From NCBI GenBank assembly GCA_900314685.1, contig OMWE01000001.1, forward strand, positions 124,001 to 188,000: a stretch of DNA of 64,000 bases. The letters run 5' to 3'. The stretch comes from an uncultured Actinomycetes bacterium. Its GTDB lineage: Bacteria > Actinomycetota > Coriobacteriia > Coriobacteriales > Atopobiaceae. The notes beneath the pieces were generated by a model, which did not search any database, was not told the DNA's origin, and worked only from the letters and a program-made list of their open reading frames with translations. Shown piece after piece: positions 7,499 through 16,449 of the stretch; position 1 is the first letter of the stretch, and each line of letters starts with the position of its first letter. Both the position numbers and the translations under genes were made by a program.

Positions 7499-7566
7499 TG
7501 TCGTGAGCCGCAGGTAGGGTTATGTCGTGGGCCGCAGGCGGGCGGTGTGCCGTGGGCTACGGGTGG
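7499..7566. repeat. Three imperfect 24-25 bp tandem units after plsY
   Basis: Units begin TGTCGTGAGCCGCAGG, TGTCGTGGGCCGCAGG and TGCCGTGGGCTACGGG, starting 16 bases past the plsY stop codon. The same GCCGCRGG core recurs just past the purL stop (12224). Confidence 0.6.
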
Positions 7567-7664
7567 ATATCTCGCCCCCCGCCGCTGGCGGCAAAAAACC
7601 GACCGCCGCCCCGCGCGCGACACGAGACCTACCGCATGCCGCTGCGCAGACGCTCATAATTGCT

Positions 7665-7701
7665 CACTCGCATTAGTCTGTATTTAGCAGACGTGCGAGT
7701 G
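7665..7701. other. Two-tier inverted repeat upstream of the membrane protein gene
   Basis: CACTCGCA pairs with TGCGAGTG, and inside it GTCTG pairs with CAGAC, giving a 37-base stem-loop just ahead of the 183-residue membrane protein gene. No T-run follows. It could be an operator or an mRNA leader structure. Confidence 0.5.
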
Positions 7702-7742
7702 GGACACATTTGGGACAATTGTCGATTGCGGGGTGGCGCGGG

Positions 7743-8294
7743 GTGAGAGCAATCCTTTTGGGGCTTGCCGTTGTCGCGCTCCTCGTCGCCGCGATCGTCA
7801 TCGAGTGGTCGGGCGACACCAGCCTGTCGGAACGCCACCACAGCCACCACGACACCTACTTCGTCCCCCGGTCGCTCACCACGTCGCTCGTGCTGATGAT
7901 GGTCTTTGTCGGGGTGCTCGGCGTCGTCGTGGGCTGGCTCTGCCTCGTGGGCGTCTTCGCCGCGGACGCCACGATCGTCTTCTCGTTTTTCTTCACGTTC
8001 CTCGTGGTGTCGTTTGTGATGTGGGTCGCGATACGCCGCTACTGCGTCTCGACCTACGAGGACCGCCTGCGCGTGACGCCCTTTGTCGGCCGAGCCGAGA
8101 CGCTCATGTACGCCGACATCGACCGCATGGCGTGGTCGCGCAAGTCCTTTGGCACCAGCTACCGCAACCTGCACATCTACGCGGGCGGCAAGGACGTCTT
8201 TTTGTGGGGGACCATCGACCTCGAGCAGATCCTCGCCCGCATCAACCGGTTCGACGTGCTCGAGGGCGCGGGCTCGGGTACCAGCCGCCCGTAG
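7743..8294 (+). CDS. Hypothetical two/four-span membrane protein with PH-like tail
   Basis: The protein has an N-terminal span (AILLGLAVVALLVAAIVIEW), then a His-rich external loop (HHSHHDTYF), a second and third span (SLVLMMVFVGVLGVVVGW and IVFSFFFTFLVVSFVMWVAI), and a soluble end of about 75 residues. The end has strands such as YEDRLRVTPFVGRAETLMYA and YRNLHIYAGGKDVFLW, like the pleckstrin-homology-type domains that follow membrane spans in many small bacterial proteins. The family is not recognised. The GTG at 7743 follows a G-rich site. An in-frame TTG at 7710 would add 11 residues and is the alternative start. Confidence 0.7.
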   Translation: MRAILLGLAVVALLVAAIVIEWSGDTSLSERHHSHHDTYFVPRSLTTSLVLMMVFVGVLGVVVGWLCLVGVFAADATIVFSFFFTFLVVSFVMWVAIRRYCVSTYEDRLRVTPFVGRAETLMYADIDRMAWSRKSFGTSYRNLHIYAGGKDVFLWGTIDLEQILARINRFDVLEGAGSGTSRP

Positions 8295-8485
8295 CGGGCC
8301 GCAGACGGGCGTCCCCAGCCATTGCCGCGCACACGCCGACGCACCCGGCCACCGACGCACCGGCCGCCCGTAGGCACTGCTTCTCCACACGCAGATAACA
8401 ACTTGAGGAAGACCCGCCCTCGCGCGTCGCCACACCCCTATCATGGACGTATCAACTGCACACCCGTCGAAAGGCAGGCAGGTTT

Positions 8486-11400
8486 ATGGTTTCACGTGTG
8501 TACGTCGAGAAGAAGGACGGCTACAACGTCGAGGCGTCGCAGCTGCTGACCGAGCTGCGCGACATCCTGGGCATCACGGGCCTCACGGGGCTGCGCGTCA
8601 TCAACCGCTACGACGTCGAGGGCATCGAAGACGAACTCTTTGAGCAGTGCGTGCCGACCGTCTTTTCCGAGCCGCAGGTCGACGTCGCGACCGCCGAGAT
8701 GCCCCAGGTGGCCGAGGGCGACCGCGTGTTTGCCGTCGAGTACCTGCCCGGCCAATTTGACATGCGCGCGTCCTCCGCGGCCGAGTGCGTGCAGCTGATC
8801 AGTCAGGGCGAGCGCCCCGAGGTCCGCTCCGCCAAGGTCTACGTGCTGACGGGCGACCTGACGGACGACGACGTCGCGGCCATCAAGCACTACGTGATCA
8901 ACCCGGTCGAGGCGCGCGAGGCGTCGCTTGCGCCCAAGGACACGCTGCGCATGAACCTCGTGGCCCCCGACTCCGTCGAGACGCTGGCGGGCTTCCGCGA
9001 GCTCGACGAGGAGGCCCTGGCGGCCTTTATCCACGACCGCGGCCTCGCGATGGACCTGGCCGACATCGAGTTTTTCCAGGACTACTTCCGCCGCGAGCAG
9101 CGCGACCCCACGATCACCGAGGTCCGCGTGATCGACACCTACTGGTCGGACCACTGCCGCCACACCACCTTTGGCACCCAGCTCGAGGACGTGCGGATCG
9201 ACGACGAGGTCGTGCGGCAGGCCTTCCAGCGCTACCTGCAGGTCCGCCACGAGCTCGGCCGCGACGACCGGCCTATGACCCTGATGGACATGGGCACCAT
9301 CGGCGCCAAGTACCTCAAGCACACCGGCCAGCTCACGGGCCTCGACGAGTCCGAGGAGATCAACGCCTGCACCGTGAAGTGCAAGGTCGACGTCAACGGC
9401 CACGACGAAGACTGGCTTTTCCTCTTCAAGAACGAGACGCACAACCACCCGACCGAGATCGAGCCCTTTGGCGGCGCGGCCACCTGCATCGGCGGCGCCA
9501 TCCGCGACCCGCTGTCCGGCCGCAGCTACGTGTACCAGGCCATGCGCGTGACCGGCGCAGGCAACCCGCTGGTCCCCGTGAGCGAGACGCTGCCCCACAA
9601 GCTGCCGCAGCGCAAGCTCGTGACGACGGCGGCCGCCGGTTATTCTTCCTATGGCAACCAGATCGGCCTGGCCACGGGACAGGTCAGCGAGCTCTACCAC
9701 CCGGGCTACGTGGCCAAACGCATGGAGATCGGCGCGGTCGTCGGCGCGACGCCGGCCGACCACGTGCGCCGCGAGACCCCCGCTCCCGGCGACGTGATCA
9801 TCCTGCTGGGCGGCCGCACCGGCCGTGACGGCATCGGTGGCGCCACCGGCTCCTCCAAGGCCCACACGGAGGACAGCCTGGAGGAGTGCGGCGCCGAGGT
9901 CCAGAAGGGCAACGCCCCCATCGAGCGCAAGCTCCAGCGCCTCTTCCGCCGCAAGGACGCCTGCCGCCTGATCAAGCGCTGCAACGACTTCGGCGCGGGC
10001 GGCGTGTCGGTCGCCATCGGCGAGCTGGCCGACGGTCTGCATGTCAACCTCGACCTCGTGCCCAAGAAGTACGAGGGCCTCGACGGCACCGAGCTCGCAA
10101 TCTCCGAGAGCCAGGAGCGCATGGCCGTGGCGCTCGCGCCCGAGGACGTGGACGAGTTCATGAAGTACGCGCACGAGGAGAACCTCGAGGCCACCGCGGT
10201 CGCCGAGGTCACGGCCGACCCGCGCCTCGTGATGGACTGGAAGGGCACGACGATCGTCGACGTGAGCCGCGAGTTCCTGGGCTCCAACGGCGCGCCCAAG
10301 CACCAGGACGTGCATGTCGAGAAGCAGGGCAGCTGGGCTCCCGCGTGGGAGGGCACGACCGTGGCCGAGCGCCTCGAGAGCCTCGTGACCGACGAGAACG
10401 TCGCGTCCAACAAGGGCCTGTCCGAGCGCTTCGACTCCACCATCGGCGCGGCCACCGTGCTGATGCCCTTCGGCGGCGCGCGCCAGCTGACCGCCCCCAT
10501 GGCCATGGTCGCCAAGCTGCCCGTCTTTGGCGAGACGACCACCGTCTCGGGCATGGCCTGGGGCTTCAACCCCTACCTCATGAGCGCCAACCAGTACACG
10601 GGCGCCTACCTGGCCGTCGTCGAGTCGGTCTCCAAGATGGTCGCCACGGGATTCGACCACGACAAGCTCTACCTGACTTTCCAGGAGTACTTCGAGCGCT
10701 TGCGCACCGAGCCCGAGCGTTGGGGCAAGCCGACGGCTGCCGTGCTCGGCGCCCTGGCTGCCCAGCTCGACCTGGGCATCGGCTCCATCGGCGGCAAGGA
10801 CTCCATGTCCGGCTCCTTCGAGGACCTGGACGTGCCGCCCACGCTGGTCTCCTTCGCGACCGGCCTCGGCAAGCTGGACCGCGTGGTCTCCCCCGAGTTC
10901 AAACGCCCCGACTCGCGCGTCGTACTCCTGACCCCGCGCTACCGTGCGGACGGCATCACGCCCGACACGTCCAGCCTGCTCGCACTCTACGACCGTATCG
11001 AGGAGCTCATCGACGCGGGCGACGTGCGCTCCGTCGCGACGCCCGGCTACGGCTGCCTGGGCGAGGCTATTTTCAAGATGTGCCTCGGCAACCGCCTGGG
11101 CATCGACCTCTCCGGCCTCGGCGACGCCGACCTGCTCTTCCGTCCGCTCTACGGCAGCTTCGTCGTGGAGCTGCGCGAAGACGCGCTGATGCCGCTGCCC
11201 TCCGCCGCCTACCGCGCACGTGAGATCGGCGAGACGACCGAGGCCTACACGCTGCGCGTCGGCGGCGAGACGGTCGCGCTCGACGACCTCGAGGACAAAT
11301 GGGCCGGCAAGATGGAGCCCGTCTTCCCGTATCGCGGCAAGGGCGAGCCCGTGAAGCAGATCACCTACCGTGCCGACTCCTATGTGACCCGCGGTTCGAC

Positions 11401-12217
11401 CAAGCCCGTCTTTGCGCACCCGCGCGTCGTGATCCCTGTCTTCCCCGGCAACAACTGCGAGTACGACAGTGCCGCGGCCTTTGAGCGCGTCGGCGCCAAG
11501 GTCACGACCCTCGTGATCAACAACCTCACCCCGCAGGCCGTCGCCGAGAGCACCGAGGCGCTGGTCCGCGCGATCGGGCAGAGCCAGATCGTGATGCTGC
11601 CCGGCGGTTTCTCCGGCGGCGACGAGCCCGACGGCTCCGCGAAGTTCATCACGGCCTTCTTCCGCGCGCCCGCCGTCACCGAGGCGGTCCGCGACCTGCT
11701 GCAAAATCGCGACGGCCTGATGCTGGGCATCTGCAACGGCTTCCAGGCGCTGGTCAAGCTGGGTCTCGTGCCGTACGGCGACATCCGCCCGATGGACGCG
11801 GACTGCCCGACCCTGACCTTCAACACGATCGGCCGTCACCAGAGCCGCCTCGTGCGCACGCGCGTCGCGAGCGACCTGTCGCCGTGGCTGTCGCGCTGCG
11901 AGCTCGGCGACGTCCATACCATCGCGATCTCGCACGGCGAGGGCCGCTTCGTCGCGCCGCAGGCGGTGCTCGACCAGCTGGTCGCGCGCGGCCAGGTCGC
12001 CACACAATACGTGGACGCCGACGGCAACCCCTCCATGGACCTCGACGTCAACCCCAATGGCTCGCTGCTCGCCATCGAGGGCATCACGTCGCCCGACGGC
12101 CGTGTGCTGGGCAAGATGGGGCACTCGGAGCGCTGGAGCGTCGGCCTCTACCAAAACGTCCCCGGCGACAAATTCCAGCCCATCATCCAGGGCGGCGTCT
12201 CGTACTTCACGAACTAG
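8486..12217 (+). CDS. purL: Phosphoribosylformylglycinamidine synthase, single chain
   Basis: At 1243 residues this is the full single-chain FGAM synthase, which uses ATP and glutamine to convert FGAR to FGAM in purine synthesis. The synthetase half has DTYWSDHCRHTTFGTQ (around residue 220) and the conserved NETHNHPTEIEPFGGAATC. A second AIRS-like half includes SIGGKDSMSGSF. The C-terminal glutaminase domain has FPGNNCEYD with nucleophile Cys near residue 991, LGICNGFQALVKLG, and ISHGEGRF near 1149 for the His/Glu pair. This chain form is typical of clostridia-like and coriobacterial genomes, where no separate PurQ and PurS are needed. The ATG follows AGGCAGG. No other pur gene is adjacent. 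Confidence 0.97.
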   Translation: MVSRVYVEKKDGYNVEASQLLTELRDILGITGLTGLRVINRYDVEGIEDELFEQCVPTVFSEPQVDVATAEMPQVAEGDRVFAVEYLPGQFDMRASSAAECVQLISQGERPEVRSAKVYVLTGDLTDDDVAAIKHYVINPVEAREASLAPKDTLRMNLVAPDSVETLAGFRELDEEALAAFIHDRGLAMDLADIEFFQDYFRREQRDPTITEVRVIDTYWSDHCRHTTFGTQLEDVRIDDEVVRQAFQRYLQVRHELGRDDRPMTLMDMGTIGAKYLKHTGQLTGLDESEEINACTVKCKVDVNGHDEDWLFLFKNETHNHPTEIEPFGGAATCIGGAIRDPLSGRSYVYQAMRVTGAGNPLVPVSETLPHKLPQRKLVTTAAAGYSSYGNQIGLATGQVSELYHPGYVAKRMEIGAVVGATPADHVRRETPAPGDVIILLGGRTGRDGIGGATGSSKAHTEDSLEECGAEVQKGNAPIERKLQRLFRRKDACRLIKRCNDFGAGGVSVAIGELADGLHVNLDLVPKKYEGLDGTELAISESQERMAVALAPEDVDEFMKYAHEENLEATAVAEVTADPRLVMDWKGTTIVDVSREFLGSNGAPKHQDVHVEKQGSWAPAWEGTTVAERLESLVTDENVASNKGLSERFDSTIGAATVLMPFGGARQLTAPMAMVAKLPVFGETTTVSGMAWGFNPYLMSANQYTGAYLAVVESVSKMVATGFDHDKLYLTFQEYFERLRTEPERWGKPTAAVLGALAAQLDLGIGSIGGKDSMSGSFEDLDVPPTLVSFATGLGKLDRVVSPEFKRPDSRVVLLTPRYRADGITPDTSSLLALYDRIEELIDAGDVRSVATPGYGCLGEAIFKMCLGNRLGIDLSGLGDADLLFRPLYGSFVVELREDALMPLPSAAYRAREIGETTEAYTLRVGGETVALDDLEDKWAGKMEPVFPYRGKGEPVKQITYRADSYVTRGSTKPVFAHPRVVIPVFPGNNCEYDSAAAFERVGAKVTTLVINNLTPQAVAESTEALVRAIGQSQIVMLPGGFSGGDEPDGSAKFITAFFRAPAVTEAVRDLLQNRDGLMLGICNGFQALVKLGLVPYGDIRPMDADCPTLTFNTIGRHQSRLVRTRVASDLSPWLSRCELGDVHTIAISHGEGRFVAPQAVLDQLVARGQVATQYVDADGNPSMDLDVNPNGSLLAIEGITSPDGRVLGKMGHSERWSVGLYQNVPGDKFQPIIQGGVSYFTN

Positions 12218-12223
12218 CCGTGG

Positions 12224-12301
12224 GTGCATGCCGCGGGTAGATGCCGCGGGTAGATGCCGCAGGTAGATGCCGCAGGTAGATGCCGCAGGTAGATGCCGCG
12301 G
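12224..12301. repeat. Six tandem 13-bp units after purL
   Basis: Six copies of GTAGATGCCGCGG (with A or G at the second-last base, and GTGCATG in the first copy) run head to tail, beginning 7 bases after the purL stop codon. Each unit contains TAG, so stops recur across frames. It looks like slippage expansion. Confidence 0.9.
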
Positions 12302-12447
12302 GTACATAGGCAGGTAGTACTCAGGCAGTGCCCAGGTGGGCGGGTCGTCTTCCCCGCGTGCCTGGGCACGGTCTTGTGCCGTGTGCCCTTGGTCGGGTGC
12401 CACCCCTTCGGATGCCGCGCCTTCAAGCGCCATCCCTCCAGGCGCCG

Positions 12448-12793
12448 CCCCTCTAGGCGCGGGTTTTGCGGATATCTGCATAGAAACCTGCCCGGGAGGG
12501 GAATTCGTGCAGGTCCCCCGCCGACGAACTACCCTCGCACCCGTGGTTTTGCGCATTCGTGCAGAAAACCCCGCCTCAGAGGGTAATCCGCATTCCGCCC
12601 GAAACGACGAACTACCCTCGCACCCGTGGTTTTGCGCAGATTTGCAGAAAACCCCGCCTCGGCGGGTGATTTCCCCTGGCCGCGGGAAAACGAAACACCC
12701 ACGTAGGCGTTGTTTTCCATTCCCCCGAAATACGAAGTAACCCACGTATCCAGGGTTTTCTGCATATTCGCGAAAAACTACGGGTACATGGGT
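12448..12793. repeat. Array of ~55-bp palindromes with 83-bp period (family 1)
   Basis: Four clear palindromes lie at 12448-12501, 12530-12585, 12613-12668 and 12740-12793, with a degraded one starting near 12696. Each has outer arms CCCTC/GAGGG (or ACCCA/TGGGT), inner arms GGTTTT/AAAACC, and a centre like GCGCATTCGTGC. Starts at 12448, 12530, 12613 and 12696 are 82-83 bp apart. The spacers of about 27 bp differ but tend to end in CGACGAAC. Copies differ from each other at many positions while keeping the pairing, which points to selection on the fold. The same family recurs at 29616-29839. Nothing else of note is seen in 12302-12447 or 12794-12938 apart from a short TTGAATGGGCTG direct duplication near 12913. 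Confidence 0.85.
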
Positions 12794-12938
12794 GCCTCGT
12801 GCACATGAGTGAAGAAGAGCAACGAAGACGGACGACACGCACCGACCTTTATACCCGGGACGACCGGTGTACAGGCTGGGTCAGAAGATTGAACGGGAGG
12901 ATAATCGGGCCGTTGAATGGGCTGTTGAATGGGCTGGA

Positions 12939-13661
12939 CTATCTCACAGCGACGGAGACAGAGGTAACCGTAGGGTCGGAGCCTTTGAAGATGCCGCCGG
13001 CGGTGATGCTCTGACCTGCGCCGATGTGCATCGCCCAGTCGTCGGTCGGCGTGATGGTCACCGTGGCGCCGCGCGCAGTGTAGGAGCCGTTCCAGCTCTG
13101 GTCGACCGCGACGTCCGCGGCGAAGGTCAGCGTGACCATCCAGCCCATGGTCGCCGCCGATCCGCCGTTGCCCACGGTGACGTCCCACTGCGCGAACCGC
13201 GTGCTGCCGTCCGACCAGGAGCTGGACTCGGCGCACGTGACGGTCAGGGCACCGGCCACGGCCTACAGCTGATTCGCAGGGCCGGAGCCTCGGGAAGACG
13301 AACCGTCTTTCTGCGCAGCCGCGAAATTGGGCAACGGGTTCTGATCGTGAAGGACATGCCAGTCGACGATCGCGTACATATCGAGTTCGGTCGCGGCTCG
13401 AACGCCCGCGTCGATGGTCGCGAGCAGCGCGCCGTGTGCGGAGTAGGTATTGGCGAGCGAGGCATCCATTGAGTCAGCAGGGCTGGCGGCTGAGCCCGCG
13501 GCCCCCACCGTGCCATCGGACGACGCACCGCCCACCCGCGAGCCTGCCGCGGAGCCGCTTCCCGCGCCCTCCGAGGGCGCCTTGGCGCAGCCCGCGAGAG
13601 AGACGGCAACAGAGAGGGAGAGCCCCGCCATCGCGAGGAACGACTTGCGGTCTAGCTGCAT
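12939..13661 (-). pseudogene. Remnant of a secreted GH5 cellulase with CBM2-type domain
   Basis: From ATG 13661 (GGGAGGGG site) the frame encodes a lipoprotein signal (FLAMAGLSLSVAVSLAGC, lipobox Cys about residue 24), a Gly/Ser/Ala linker, and then a short piece typical of family 5 glycosidases (ATELDMYAIVDWHVLHDQNP). The rest of the catalytic domain is missing. After an in-frame TAG at 13263-13265 the same frame continues (12939-13259) as a cellulose-binding type 2 domain: WDVTVGNGGSAATMGWMVTL and WNGSYTARGATVTITP match the CBM2 strand pattern with conserved Trp. I infer an extracellular cellulase that lost about 250 residues and gained a stop. The acyltransferase gene diverges from its 5' side. 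Confidence 0.75.
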
Positions 13662-13854
13662 GATGCCCCTCCCGGTACGTGTCGGACACGCTTGGGTACG
13701 CCCGTCCCAGAGGCATGACCGCCGTCCGGAGCATACTCTTCCCCGGAGCACGCTCGCCCTCCGAGGCCGCCCTGATTTCGAAGTTGATTTTCAGTATATT
13801 CACGCGGGTCGGCAACGTTGGTACCATGGGCTATGTGAACTGCCAATAGGAAGA

Positions 13855-16377
13855 ATGACGATGGTCCAGAGAGGTCGCCACAACAGGGAAGAAGAACGTC
13901 GGGAGCCGGTACCTCGGCAATCGGCGCGACAGACGCGCCCGGGGAAGGCGCCTCGCCAGACGGCGCGATCAGCGCGGAAGACAAGGCAGCCAGCGCGGCA
14001 GCGTGCGGCGGCTCCCACGCTGGCACGACAGCGCACGTCGGCTCCCACGCCGACCCGGCCGCGCAGGCAGCAAGCGAGGCGCACTGCGCCGGAGCCCACG
14101 GCCGCACAGCCCCGCCGCCGCGTCGACGCGGTCGACGGCCTGCGCGCCCTCTGCGCCCTCGCCGTGGTCGGCTACCACATGGGCCTCAGATGGATGACGG
14201 GCGGACTTCTGGGCGTCACGGTCCTCTTCGTGCTGACGGGCTACTTCACGACGGACAGCCTGCTCGCCGAATACTCCCGCACGCACGGCGCCGTGAGCCT
14301 GAGGGACTACTTCGGCCGCCGCGTCCGCCGCCTCCTCCCCCAGGCGTACGTCTGCATCGCGGTCACGGCCATGCTGTGCACGCTCTGCAACCACATCCTG
14401 CTCACCAAGATGCGCCCGGACGTCGTCCCGTCGCTTTTCGGCTTCCTCAACTGGTCCAAGATCCTGACCAAGGTCTCCTACTTCGCCGCGGCAGGTGCGC
14501 CCTCGCCCCTCACCCACTACTGGTCGCTCGCGATCGAGTGGCAGTTCTACCTGGTCTGGGCTCCGCTGCTCGTCCTGCTGCTGCATCTCCGCGTGCCCAA
14601 GCGCGGTATTCGTTGCCTGCTGGTCGTCGGTGCCATCGCATCCGCGGTGCTGCTGGCGGTCTACTATACGCCCGGCGAGGACCCCTCCCGCGCCTACTAC
14701 GGCACCGACACGCGCGCGGTGAGCCTGCTGTTGGGCTGCTGGCTGGCCTTCCGCGCCCCCATGCGGCGCATCTCCGCGGTCGACCTCCGCAAAGACGGAC
14801 GGACAAGCCCGCGGGTCAACCTTGTCGGCACCGGCTCCATCGCCGCGATCGTGATCCTGATGGTCTTCACCAAGGGCTACACCGGCTTCAGCTACTACGG
14901 CGGCATCGCCCTGGTCTCGGTGCTGGCGGTGGTCGCGCTCGGCTGCCTGATGCCAGCGGGCACGCTGCTGTCGCGCGTCCTCTCCCTGCCTCCCCTGGTC
15001 TGGGTCGGCCAGCGGTCGTACGCGCTCTACCTCTGGCACTACCCCATCGTCCTTCTGACCTCCGGCCTGGTCGGTACGACGCAGACGCCTGCCTGGCTCT
15101 ACGTGCTCCAGCTGGCCCTCAGCCTCGCCGCGGCGGAGGTCAGCTACCGTCTGGTCGAGAAGCCCTGCGGCGAGCGCGGGGCGATCAGCGGCGCCCTCCG
15201 CGGCTTCCGCGACGCGCTGCGCTCCGGCGGCCTCGCCGGCTGGGCCCGCGCGAAGACGCCCGTTCTTCTTCCCGCCGTCGCGGTGCTCGCGATCGGTGTC
15301 GTGGGCCTCATCGCAGTCCCGCCTGTCGATGCGGTGGGCGGCACGGGCGGAGCGGGCGGCACGGCCCGGGAGCGCACGCGCGCAACGGCTCTCCGCATGC
15401 CCACCGCGCAGGGGGTCCACGACGTGACGATCATCGGCGACTCGGTCCCCGAGGACGCCGCGGACGAAATCGCGGCGGCCTTCCCCAACGCCCTCTTTGA
15501 CTGCAAGATCAGCCGCCAGATGAGCGCGGGCACGGAGCTGCTCGCCGACTACGTGTCGCAGGGAGTCGTGGGCAACACGGTCGTCTGCTGCCTCGGTAGC
15601 AACGGGCCGCTGGCCGAGAGCGACCTCGACGCTTTCGTCGCGGCGGCGGGCAGCGGGCGCACCGTGTGGTTTGTCAACAACCGCATGCCCGACGACTGGC
15701 AGGATGCCAACAACGCGCTCTTTGCCAGCTACGTCGAGTCGCACGACGGCGTGCGCCTCATCGACTGGTACGGGTACAGCGAGGGCCACGACGACTGGTT
15801 CTGGGACGACGGCGAGCACGTGCGCCCCGAGGGCGCCGCGGCCTACACCCGGATGCTGGTCGACGCACTCGACTACCAGGCGCCCGCGAGCGATACGGTC
15901 GTCTTCTCCACGCTGGTCCTGGGCGACGACGTGGCGTTCGACGCCGCGGACGACCTCGCGGCGGCCTTCCCCGCCGGGGCCGTCGACTGCGCGGAGGGCC
16001 GTGGGGTCCAGGGACTCGACGACGCCGTGAAGAAGTACCTGGACCAGGGCAACCTCGACGCAGGTACGCAGGTGGTCGTCTCCATCGGCGCGGAGGGGCC
16101 GGTCGACGAGACCGCCTTGCGGCAGACGATCGACGCGCTCGGCGCCGACCGCGGCGTCTGGCTGGTGACGACCCGTACCGACGGTGGCTGGCAGGATGAC
16201 AATAACCGGGCGTTCACGCAGCTCGCGGAGGCGAAGAAAAACGTGCAGCTCGTCGACTGGTACGCCGCGAGCGAGGGGCACGACGAGTACTTCTCGGGCG
16301 GCGACCCCACCGCCTTGACCGCCGACGGCGCCGCGGCGTACACCGCCGCGATCACCGACGCACTCGGCGACGCGTAG
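13855..16377 (+). CDS. Acyltransferase-3 membrane protein with two C-terminal SGNH-like domains
   Basis: This 840-residue protein belongs to the OafA/OatA type that adds acetyl groups to cell-surface glycans. Residues 1-85 are a basic Arg/Pro/Ala tail. Residues 88-480 hold about ten spans and the family signature: DGLRALCALAVVGYHMG with His near 107, YFGRRVRRLLP, HYWSLAIEWQFYLVW and YALYLWHYPIVLL. The outer part has an SGNH domain with IIGDSV (Ser530), LGSNG (Asn583) and DDGEHVRPEG (Asp652, His655). A second copy follows, aligned over its whole length, where Ser is Asp692 (LGDDV), Asn is Glu747 and the His position is lost, so it cannot be an SGNH hydrolase. ATG 13855 has AGGAAG close by; ATG 13861 is the alternative. 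Substrate unknown. Confidence 0.88.
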   Translation: MTMVQRGRHNREEERREPVPRQSARQTRPGKAPRQTARSARKTRQPARQRAAAPTLARQRTSAPTPTRPRRQQARRTAPEPTAAQPRRRVDAVDGLRALCALAVVGYHMGLRWMTGGLLGVTVLFVLTGYFTTDSLLAEYSRTHGAVSLRDYFGRRVRRLLPQAYVCIAVTAMLCTLCNHILLTKMRPDVVPSLFGFLNWSKILTKVSYFAAAGAPSPLTHYWSLAIEWQFYLVWAPLLVLLLHLRVPKRGIRCLLVVGAIASAVLLAVYYTPGEDPSRAYYGTDTRAVSLLLGCWLAFRAPMRRISAVDLRKDGRTSPRVNLVGTGSIAAIVILMVFTKGYTGFSYYGGIALVSVLAVVALGCLMPAGTLLSRVLSLPPLVWVGQRSYALYLWHYPIVLLTSGLVGTTQTPAWLYVLQLALSLAAAEVSYRLVEKPCGERGAISGALRGFRDALRSGGLAGWARAKTPVLLPAVAVLAIGVVGLIAVPPVDAVGGTGGAGGTARERTRATALRMPTAQGVHDVTIIGDSVPEDAADEIAAAFPNALFDCKISRQMSAGTELLADYVSQGVVGNTVVCCLGSNGPLAESDLDAFVAAAGSGRTVWFVNNRMPDDWQDANNALFASYVESHDGVRLIDWYGYSEGHDDWFWDDGEHVRPEGAAAYTRMLVDALDYQAPASDTVVFSTLVLGDDVAFDAADDLAAAFPAGAVDCAEGRGVQGLDDAVKKYLDQGNLDAGTQVVVSIGAEGPVDETALRQTIDALGADRGVWLVTTRTDGGWQDDNNRAFTQLAEAKKNVQLVDWYAASEGHDEYFSGGDPTALTADGAAAYTAAITDALGDA

Positions 16378-16449
16378 GCACGCAGGCACGACATCAGATG
16401 GTGGGACCCAGCCGTACCCGGCGCGGCCACAGGCGCCCGTTCGTCTTAC

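Noticed and set aside
7570..7602. Terminator hairpin CCGCC-GCT-GGCGG after plsY
   Set aside because: The stem is only 5 bp and is followed by A residues, not T, on the plus strand.
12448..12793. CRISPR array
   Set aside because: The regular spacing suggests one, but the repeats are not identical, are strongly palindromic and longer than usual, and no cas gene is in the window.
8492..12838. A 1448-residue minus-strand open frame opposite purL
   Set aside because: It is a GC-rich antisense shadow of a clearly identified gene, with the typical Val/Ala/Gly/His/Asp bias and no motif.
13969..16389. An 806-residue minus-strand frame opposite the acyltransferase gene
   Set aside because: It is antisense to a gene with strong family motifs and shows no motif of its own.
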